Below are positions 1-4,309 of a stretch of DNA of 6,199 nucleotides, one piece after another (position 1 is the stretch's first letter; the number at the start of each line of letters is the position of its first letter). The position numbers and the translations under genes were made by a program. A model generated the notes under the pieces. The model did no database searches. It saw only the letters and a list, made by a program, of their open reading frames with translations, and had not been told where the DNA came from. The stretch is from Candidatus Adiutrix sp. (GTDB taxonomy: Bacteria; Desulfobacterota; Desulfarculia; Adiutricales; Adiutricaceae). The DNA lies in contig JAISRV010000420.1 of assembly GCA_031273445.1 (NCBI GenBank), forward strand, positions 1 through 6,199, read 5' to 3'.

Positions 1-224
1 GAAAGGTTTTCGCCGGCCCCGGCGGCGCCCAGCCCCACTTCATCCTCAAAGGGGGCTATGGCCACGCGCAGCTTGAAGGGGCTCACGAAATCGACGCCGC
101 CGAAAAAGCCCCAGCGCCATTCATTATCTTCGGCCATGTCCAGCACCACTCCGCAGCCGCCTAGGGCCAGGGCGGAGCATATGGCCGCGAGGGCCATGAA
201 TTTAAGACGGATCATTTTTTTCAT
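1..224 (-). CDS. Lipoprotein, N-terminal part (runs off left edge)
   Basis: Reading leftwards from an ATG at 224-222, an open frame of 74 codons continues through base 1, so only the N-terminus is visible. It begins with a lipoprotein signal peptide: a basic start (MKKMIRLK), a hydrophobic core (about residues 9-21) and a lipobox L-G-G-C with the cleavage cysteine at residue 24. Residue +2 is Gly, not Asp, which by the usual Lol rule suggests the outer membrane. After a Trp/Phe/Gly-rich stretch comes LRVAIAPFEDEVG (about residues 53-65), resembling the first strand of small envelope lipoproteins that begin 'VAVLPFE', but this is too little to name a family. A Shine-Dalgarno-like GAGGTG lies 6 bases upstream of the ATG and supports this start over the ATG at 215-213. 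The gene is divergent from the hydrogenase operon. Function unknown. Confidence 0.8.
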   Translation of the reverse strand, partial: MKKMIRLKFMALAAICSALALGGCGVVLDMAEDNEWRWGFFGGVDFVSPFKLRVAIAPFEDEVGLGAAGAGENL

Positions 225-283
225 GCCGAACACCTCAGTTTAAGTTCACGCTAAAAAAATCGGCAATTTTGAATCAACGCCAT

Positions 284-313
284 AAATTACCCTAAAGGTC
301 GCCATATAGTCAA
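284..313 (-). promoter_or_regulatory. Candidate leftward sigma70-type promoter for the lipoprotein gene
   Basis: On the minus strand, TTGACT (313-308) is followed after 18 bases by TAATTT (289-284). The -35 box matches the consensus at five of six positions; the -10 box is weak (three of six). Transcription would start near 277, giving a leader of roughly 50 bases before the lipoprotein ATG. It lies back to back with the stronger rightward promoter. Confidence 0.4.
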
Positions 314-332
314 ATGAAAATTTTGTTTGACT
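308..332. repeat. 7-bp inverted repeat AGTCAAA...TTTGACT around an A/T tract
   Basis: AGTCAAA (308-314) and TTTGACT (326-332) are perfect inverted copies separated by 11 bases that contain AAAATTTT. Each arm coincides with the proposed -35 box of one of two diverging promoters. The repeat may therefore be just two facing -35 elements sharing an AT-rich upstream region, or it may also be a binding site for a regulator of both genes. I do not recognise it as a known operator. Confidence 0.5.
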
Positions 333-355
333 TTCATTGGCCTGAGTGATATTAT
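327..355 (+). promoter_or_regulatory. Rightward sigma70-type promoter of the hyd operon
   Basis: TTGACT (327-332), a spacer of exactly 17 bases, then TATTAT (350-355). A TG at 347-348, one base before the -10 box, makes it an extended -10 promoter. The -35 and -10 boxes each match the consensus at five of six positions. The expected start of transcription is about 361-363, which leaves a leader of about 195 bases before hydC. This is the best promoter-like sequence I found in the intergenic region. Confidence 0.65.
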
Positions 356-365
356 ACCAGTTAAT

Positions 366-387
366 CTTAAAAATCGCGATCATTAAG
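366..387. promoter_or_regulatory. 22-bp palindrome at the predicted transcription start (candidate operator)
   Basis: The sequence reads CTTAA-N2-ATCGCGAT-N2-TTAAG. Both the inner ATCGCGAT and the outer CTTAA/TTAAG arms are centred on 376.5, so 18 of 22 positions are symmetric. It begins about 10 bases after the -10 box, a classic place for a repressor to block transcription. As RNA the stem would be weak because the core leaves little room for a loop, so a DNA-binding dimer is the more natural reading. It does not match the Rex or FNR consensus as I know them. The binding protein is unknown. Confidence 0.45.
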
Positions 388-422
388 GCTTTAAAATCCC
401 GCTTAATCCGGCGAGGGCGGCA

Positions 423-455
423 GGGCGCGCCCGAAGTCCGCGCTAAACGCGGACT
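423..455 (+). promoter_or_regulatory. Leader hairpin and GC palindrome in the hyd 5' untranslated region
   Basis: AGTCCGCG (435-442) and CGCGGACT (448-455) form a perfect 8-bp stem with a 5-base loop, CTAAA. Just upstream is the 10-bp palindrome GGGCGCGCCC (423-432). No U-tract follows, so this is not an ordinary terminator. It lies about 100 bases before hydC, too far to cover its ribosome binding site directly. I recognise no riboswitch class. The rest of 388-540 shows no gene with a credible ribosome binding site. Confidence 0.4.
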
Positions 456-544
456 ATTGGAGTGTGCGTTTAAGATGGATATTTGCCCCGCGCCGCCGCT
501 TTGCGCCTTGACGAACCCGGCCGCGCCATTTTTTATGTCTTCAA

Positions 545-550
545 GAGGAG
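545..550 (+). promoter_or_regulatory. Ribosome binding site of hydC
   Basis: GAGGAG ends 5 bases before the ATG at 556. It decides the hydC start: the same frame is open far upstream and has another ATG at 535, but that one has no purine-rich site before it. Confidence 0.8.
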
Positions 551-555
551 AAGCT

Positions 556-1068
556 ATGCAGGCACAACTGACAGAAAGCCAAGTGCTGAAGATTATGGAG
601 AGATACGGCAATGACCCCCAACAGCTCATTGCCGTGTTGCTCGATGTTCAGGCCGCTTCCGGAACCAATTACGTCGACGAAAAATGGGCGGCCCTGGCCG
701 CCCGCGTCCTTGACGTTCCGCTATCGCAAATTTACGACATTCTGACTTTTTACGCCATGTTCAGCACCAAGCCCAGGGGCGAATACGTCATAGAGATATG
801 CCGCAGCACCCCTTGCCATTTCACGAAAGCCGACCAGGTCGTCGCCTGGTTCGAGCAGGCGCTGGGCATCAAGATGGGCGAAACCACGCTGGACAATAAA
901 TTCACCCTCTCGCGAACCTGTTGCGTCGGGGCTTGCGACATTGGCCCGGTGGCCAAGATCGGCGATGAGGTTTACGGGGATCTGACCCTGGAAAAAGTGA
1001 ATGTTCTGGTTCGCAGCTACCGGGAAGGTCTGCCGAGCTTTAGGGAGGCGCTGGCATGTCAAAATTGA
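556..1068 (+). CDS. hydC: [FeFe] hydrogenase NuoE-like [2Fe-2S] subunit
   Basis: This 170-residue protein belongs to the NuoE/HndA (thioredoxin-like [2Fe-2S]) family and has the family's usual length. An N-terminal helical part (about 1-75) includes the typical Y-D-I-L-T-F-Y-A-M-F segment at 60-69. The thioredoxin-like domain follows, with the cluster ligands C82 and C87 (C-R-S-T-P-C) and C123 and C127 (C-V-G-A-C). C122, next to C123, is an extra cysteine where I expect a non-cysteine in most relatives. In NADH-linked hydrogenases this subunit sits against the flavin subunit and carries a [2Fe-2S] centre close to FMN; it should be cytoplasmic. The start at 556 is chosen for its GAGGAG site and because homologues begin near here. 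Its last 13 bases overlap hydB, a sign of translational coupling. The symbol follows the Thermotoga HydABC scheme; hndA is the equivalent. Confidence 0.93.
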   Translation: MQAQLTESQVLKIMERYGNDPQQLIAVLLDVQAASGTNYVDEKWAALAARVLDVPLSQIYDILTFYAMFSTKPRGEYVIEICRSTPCHFTKADQVVAWFEQALGIKMGETTLDNKFTLSRTCCVGACDIGPVAKIGDEVYGDLTLEKVNVLVRSYREGLPSFREALACQN

Positions 1069-2339
1069 AAACGCTTGTCATCGAAGGCGCCGGACAGATC
1101 GCCCCCGCCAAAGTGGATGATTATCTGGCCATAGGCGGCTATAACGGCCTGAAAAAGGCCACAGGCATGAAGCCGGAAGACATTATCGGCGAAGTGAAAA
1201 AATCCGGGCTGCTGGGCCGCGGCGGCGCGGCCTATCCGGCCGGCAAAAAATGGGATCACCTGCTTCACATACCGGAGTTTCCCAAATACATCGTCTGCAA
1301 CGCCGACGAAGGCGAGCCGGGCACTTTCAAAGACCGGCTCCTGATGGCCAAACTGCCCTTAAGGGTCATCGAGGGCATGACCATCGCCGGTTACGTTTTT
1401 GGGGCCAAGGCCGGCTATATTTACGTCAGGGGCGAATACCGCAAGATTCAGAGGGTGTTGCAGGAGGCCATACTCCACGCCAGAGGCGCGGGCTTCCTGG
1501 GCAAAAATATTCTGGGGCGCGGCTTCGATTTCGATATTTACATTATTTCCGGCGCGGGCGCCTATGTCTGCGGCGAAAATTCCGCCCTTCTCAATTCCAC
1601 CGAAGGCAAGGTCGGCCGGCCCCGCATCAAGCCGCCCCACCTGGCTGAAGTGGGCCTGTTTTTAAAGCCGACCCTGGTCAACAACGTGGAGTCCTTCGCC
1701 AGCATCCCCACGATCGTCGAGAACGGCGGGGAGAAATATTTCAGCTACGGCTCCCCCGACAGCGGCGGCGTCAAGCTGGTCTGTCTTTCCGGGCATGTCA
1801 AGCGCCGCGGCGTCTTCGAGGTTCCTTTCGGGCCGACCCTGCGCGATATCATTTTCGACCCGGAGCTGGGGGCGGGCATACCGGACGGCAAACGCCTGAA
1901 GTTTTTCCATCTCGGCGGCCAGAGCGGCCCCATCGGCGGGCCTGGGCAATTGGACACGCCTTACGACTACAAGGCCCTGACCAAAGCCGGCCTTTCGGTC
2001 GGGTCTGGCGCGGTGGTGGTCATGAATGAGGATGTGTCGATTCTGGAATACCTCAAGGGCGTCACCGAATTCTTCCTCCATGAGTCCTGCGGCAAGTGCG
2101 TGCCCTGCCGTGAAGGCAACAAGCAGATATACAAGATACTTTGCCGCCTGGCCGTGCCCGGCCAGTCCCAGCCCGGTGATCTGGGCATTCTGCGCCGTCT
2201 GGTCGACACTATGATTTCCGCCTCTTTCTGCGGCCTGGGGCAGTCGGCGGCTGTGGCCCTGAACACCGCCTGGCGTCATTTTAAAGAGGAATTCGAGGCC
2301 AACGCCGTCGAAGGCCAGGCTGGGGCCGAAGCGGCTTAA
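1056..2339 (+). CDS. hydB: [FeFe] hydrogenase NuoF-like flavin/nucleotide-binding subunit (short form)
   Basis: The 427-residue product is a NuoF/HndC-type subunit that binds FMN, NAD(P)(H) and one [4Fe-4S] cluster, passing electrons between nucleotide and the Fe-S relay. Visible motifs are the glycine-rich GRGGAAYPAGKKW (54-66), the FMN-site CNADEGEPGTFKDR (81-94), GAGAYVCGEN (166-175), a C-x2-C-x2-C (C345, C348, C351) and the fourth ligand C392. It differs from bifurcating HydB proteins, which run to about 600 residues: the N-terminal thioredoxin-like [2Fe-2S] domain is absent and the protein stops soon after C392, with no C-terminal 2x[4Fe-4S] ferredoxin domain. Nucleotide-site residues also differ: Y60, H68, N175 and H195 stand where Phe, Phe, Glu and Phe are expected from complex I. 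The ATG at 1056 has AGGGAGG 7 bases upstream (1042-1048) and overlaps the end of hydC. hndC is the equivalent name. Confidence 0.93.
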   Translation: MSKLKTLVIEGAGQIAPAKVDDYLAIGGYNGLKKATGMKPEDIIGEVKKSGLLGRGGAAYPAGKKWDHLLHIPEFPKYIVCNADEGEPGTFKDRLLMAKLPLRVIEGMTIAGYVFGAKAGYIYVRGEYRKIQRVLQEAILHARGAGFLGKNILGRGFDFDIYIISGAGAYVCGENSALLNSTEGKVGRPRIKPPHLAEVGLFLKPTLVNNVESFASIPTIVENGGEKYFSYGSPDSGGVKLVCLSGHVKRRGVFEVPFGPTLRDIIFDPELGAGIPDGKRLKFFHLGGQSGPIGGPGQLDTPYDYKALTKAGLSVGSGAVVVMNEDVSILEYLKGVTEFFLHESCGKCVPCREGNKQIYKILCRLAVPGQSQPGDLGILRRLVDTMISASFCGLGQSAAVALNTAWRHFKEEFEANAVEGQAGAEAA

Positions 2340-2350
2340 GGTCTTCGGCC
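2324..2350 (+). promoter_or_regulatory. Hairpin with the hydB stop codon in its loop
   Basis: GGCCGAAG (2324-2331) and CTTCGGCC (2343-2350) form a perfect 8-bp stem with an 11-base loop, and the hydB stop TAA (2337-2339) is central in that loop. It is followed by GCGCTTGTTTC, too poor in U for a strong terminator. It could act as a partial attenuator, a processing site or an mRNA stabiliser between hydB and hydA. Chance pairing in GC-rich DNA is also possible. Confidence 0.4.
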
Positions 2351-2388
2351 GCGCTTGTTTCAAATGGATTTTATCCTTAAGACAGATA

Positions 2389-2394
2389 TGAGGT
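2389..2394 (+). promoter_or_regulatory. Ribosome binding site deciding the hydA start
   Basis: TGAGGT (2389-2394) lies 8 bases before the ATG at 2403. The hydA frame also has possible starts at 2355 (TTG), 2364 and 2388 (ATG), but none has a comparable site, and the extra residues they would add are not typical of the ferredoxin-like N-terminus. Confidence 0.7.
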
Positions 2395-2402
2395 ATTTCA
2401 AT

Positions 2403-4190
2403 ATGAGTCACCATGCGCCAGATCCTAATAAAAGCGTGAACCTGACCATTGACGGCATCCCGGTGACCGTTCCGGAAGGGACCACCATTCTGGAGGCGGC
2501 CAGGAAGGTCAATGTCTCCATCCCCGTTCTCTGCCACCATCCCGACGTCAAGGTGCGGGCCGTCTGCCGCTTGTGCGTGGTGGAATGCGACGGCGGCAGA
2601 AAGCTCAAGGCCGCCTGTTCCAACGAGGTCTGGGAGGGGCTCAGCGTCGTTACCGACAACGCCCGTCTCCGGGGCATACGCCGGATGATCCTGGAACTTA
2701 TCCTGGCCGAACATCCCCAGGACTGCTTGGCCTGCATTCGCAACCAGACCTGCGAACTCCAGGCCTTGGCCCATCAGTTCGGCATCTATAAGCCGGGCTT
2801 CCCGGTGGAGGCGCGTCATTTCCCGCGGGTGGTGGACACTGAAACGCTGGTTCGCGACATGTCCAAATGCGTCAAGTGCGGCCGTTGCGTGGCCGTGTGT
2901 CAGGATGTTCAGAACGTCAGGGCCATCAACACCTCCCATCGCAGCGTCCATTACGAGATCACCACGCCCTATGACAAACCCCTGATCGAGGGACTCTGCG
3001 TCTACTGCGGCCAGTGTTCCGCGGTCTGCCCGGTGGGCGCCATTTATGAAAACGACCAGACCGACCAGGTGTGGCAGGCCATTGACGACCCGGAACGCCA
3101 CGTGGTGGTGCAGACCGCCCCGGCCGTGCGCGTGGCTTTGGGCGACGAGTTCGGCCTGGCGCCGGGCGCCATCAGCACCGGCAAACTCGTTTCCGCCTTA
3201 AAACGCCTGGGTTTCGACAAGGTTTTCGACACCGATTTTTCGGCCGACGTCACCATCATGGAAGAAGGGCACGAATTCCTGCATCGGCTCTCCAACGGCG
3301 GGAAGCTGCCTATGATCACCAGTTGCTCCCCGGGTTGGGTCAATTTCATGGAAGTCTTTTACCCGGACCTTCTGCCGCATCTTTCCACCTGCAAATCGCC
3401 CCAGCAGATGTTCGGAGCCCTGGCCAAGACTTATTATCCCAACGCCTACGGCGTCGACCCGGCCAAGGTCACGGTCGTGTCCATCATGCCCTGCACGGCC
3501 AAGAAGTTCGAATCCAAGCGGCCGGAGATGAATTCCAGCGGCTACCGCGATGTGGACGTCGTTCTGACCACGCGGGAACTGGGCCGTATGATCAAAATCG
3601 CCGGCATCAACTTCGAAGCGCTGCCTGAATCGGACTACGACAGCATCATGGGCCAGAGCTCGGGCGCGGCGGCCATCTTCGGCACCTCCGGCGGCGTGAT
3701 GGAAGCGGCCCTGAGGACGGTTTATGAAGCGGCCACCGGCAAGGAACTAAAAAGTCTGGACTTCGAGGCCGTGCGCGGCCACGAGGGCATTAAGCGCACG
3801 GAAGTGGCCGTAGGCGACGCCACGGTCAAAATCATCGTGGTCAACGGTCTTAGAAACGCCCGCCGGGTCATGAATTCCGTCCGCCGCGGCGAGTGCGACG
3901 CGCATTTTATTGAGGTCATGTCCTGCCCCGGCGGTTGCGTCGGCGGCGGCGGCCAGCCTTACGGCACCAGTAAAACGAAGCTAAGCCGCATGGACGGCCT
4001 TTATGAGATCGACCGGAGTCTGCCGATCCGCCAGTCGCATAAAAATCCGGAAGTCGCCGCCCTGTATGAAAAATTCCTGGGGGCGCCCCTGGGCGAGAAG
4101 TCGCACAAACTCCTGCACACCCATTACAGCACCCAGGGCAAGAACCATTGGTCCGTGCCCCATGTGACCATCACCGGCCGGGGGAAATAA
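2403..4190 (+). CDS. hydA: [FeFe] hydrogenase catalytic subunit, NADH-linked type
   Basis: A 595-residue soluble hydrogenase (H2 to and from 2H+ and 2e-). Domains in order: plant-type ferredoxin [2Fe-2S] with C44, C55, C58 and C72; a His-ligated [4Fe-4S] with H104, C108, C111 and C117; a 2x[4Fe-4S] ferredoxin domain (C156-C159-C162-C166 and C199-C202-C205-C209); then the H-cluster domain from about residue 235. The H-cluster motifs are TSCSPGW (306-312), MPCTAKKFE (362-370) and EVMSCPGGCVGGGGQP (504-519). Relative to Clostridium pasteurianum CpI, numbering runs with a constant offset of +9. The proton-path residues C308, E288, E291 and S328 are thus kept, as are ligands C364, C508 and C512, but the position of ligand C300 is Ser309. 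There is no C-terminal thioredoxin-like domain. It is last in the operon, 63 bases after hydB. hndD is the equivalent name. Maturases must be encoded elsewhere. Confidence 0.95.
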   Translation: MSHHAPDPNKSVNLTIDGIPVTVPEGTTILEAARKVNVSIPVLCHHPDVKVRAVCRLCVVECDGGRKLKAACSNEVWEGLSVVTDNARLRGIRRMILELILAEHPQDCLACIRNQTCELQALAHQFGIYKPGFPVEARHFPRVVDTETLVRDMSKCVKCGRCVAVCQDVQNVRAINTSHRSVHYEITTPYDKPLIEGLCVYCGQCSAVCPVGAIYENDQTDQVWQAIDDPERHVVVQTAPAVRVALGDEFGLAPGAISTGKLVSALKRLGFDKVFDTDFSADVTIMEEGHEFLHRLSNGGKLPMITSCSPGWVNFMEVFYPDLLPHLSTCKSPQQMFGALAKTYYPNAYGVDPAKVTVVSIMPCTAKKFESKRPEMNSSGYRDVDVVLTTRELGRMIKIAGINFEALPESDYDSIMGQSSGAAAIFGTSGGVMEAALRTVYEAATGKELKSLDFEAVRGHEGIKRTEVAVGDATVKIIVVNGLRNARRVMNSVRRGECDAHFIEVMSCPGGCVGGGGQPYGTSKTKLSRMDGLYEIDRSLPIRQSHKNPEVAALYEKFLGAPLGEKSHKLLHTHYSTQGKNHWSVPHVTITGRGK

Positions 4191-4200
4191 ATCCGGCCGG
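4174..4200 (+). promoter_or_regulatory. Inverted repeat with the hydA stop codon in its loop
   Basis: Two copies of the self-complementary CCGGCCGG (4174-4181 and 4193-4200) flank an 11-base stretch containing the hydA stop TAA (4188-4190). In mRNA they can pair as an 8-bp stem with an 11-base loop. No U-tract follows, so it is unlikely to terminate by itself. It has the same geometry as the hairpin at the end of hydB. Confidence 0.4.
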
Positions 4201-4239
4201 AGGCCGCGCCCGGAAAGTCTCGTTTTGGGCCGGCGATTT

Positions 4240-4289
4240 AAAAAAATGAGAATAGAGGGGGAGAGAAGCCGGCGGCTTCTCTCCCCCTC
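4240..4289 (-). terminator. Strong hairpin between convergent genes (likely terminator)
   Basis: Bases 4255-4270 and 4274-4289 are perfect 16-bp inverted copies with a 3-base loop (GGC), by far the strongest stem in the window. Read on the minus strand, 23 bases past the stop of the sensor gene, the stem is followed by 8 bases and then seven T (4246-4240), a somewhat offset rho-independent terminator. Read on the plus strand, 64 bases after hydA, no T-run follows directly; the nearest is at 4316-4322. It therefore fits the sensor gene best but may also slow polymerase or protect the 3' end of the hyd transcript. Confidence 0.7.
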
Positions 4290-4309
4290 GTTCGTCGTCG
4301 GAGCCTAAA

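Noticed and set aside
58..243. 61-codon plus-strand open frame at the left edge
   Set aside because: The opposite strand encodes a convincing lipoprotein signal peptide with a Shine-Dalgarno site; this frame is Pro/Arg-rich without any signal.
525..545. T6 run before hydC as a terminator or attenuator
   Set aside because: I found no stable stem directly upstream of the T-run.
346..555. Upstream extension of the hydC frame (70 more codons)
   Set aside because: It would start within the promoter, and the extra residues do not resemble NuoE-type N-termini. ATG 556 has a strong ribosome site.
246..629. 127-codon minus-strand open frame over the intergenic region and the start of hydC
   Set aside because: It runs over the promoter region and antisense to hydC; the composition is not protein-like and no motif is seen.
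2355..2402. Longer hydA starting at TTG 2355 or ATG 2364/2388
   Set aside because: There is no ribosome site for these starts; TGAGGT at 2389-2394 fits ATG 2403.
1662..3101. 479-codon open frame on the minus strand across hydB and hydA
   Set aside because: It lies wholly antisense to two clearly identified hydrogenase genes, has no recognisable motifs or ribosome site, and is the expected by-product of GC-rich codon use.
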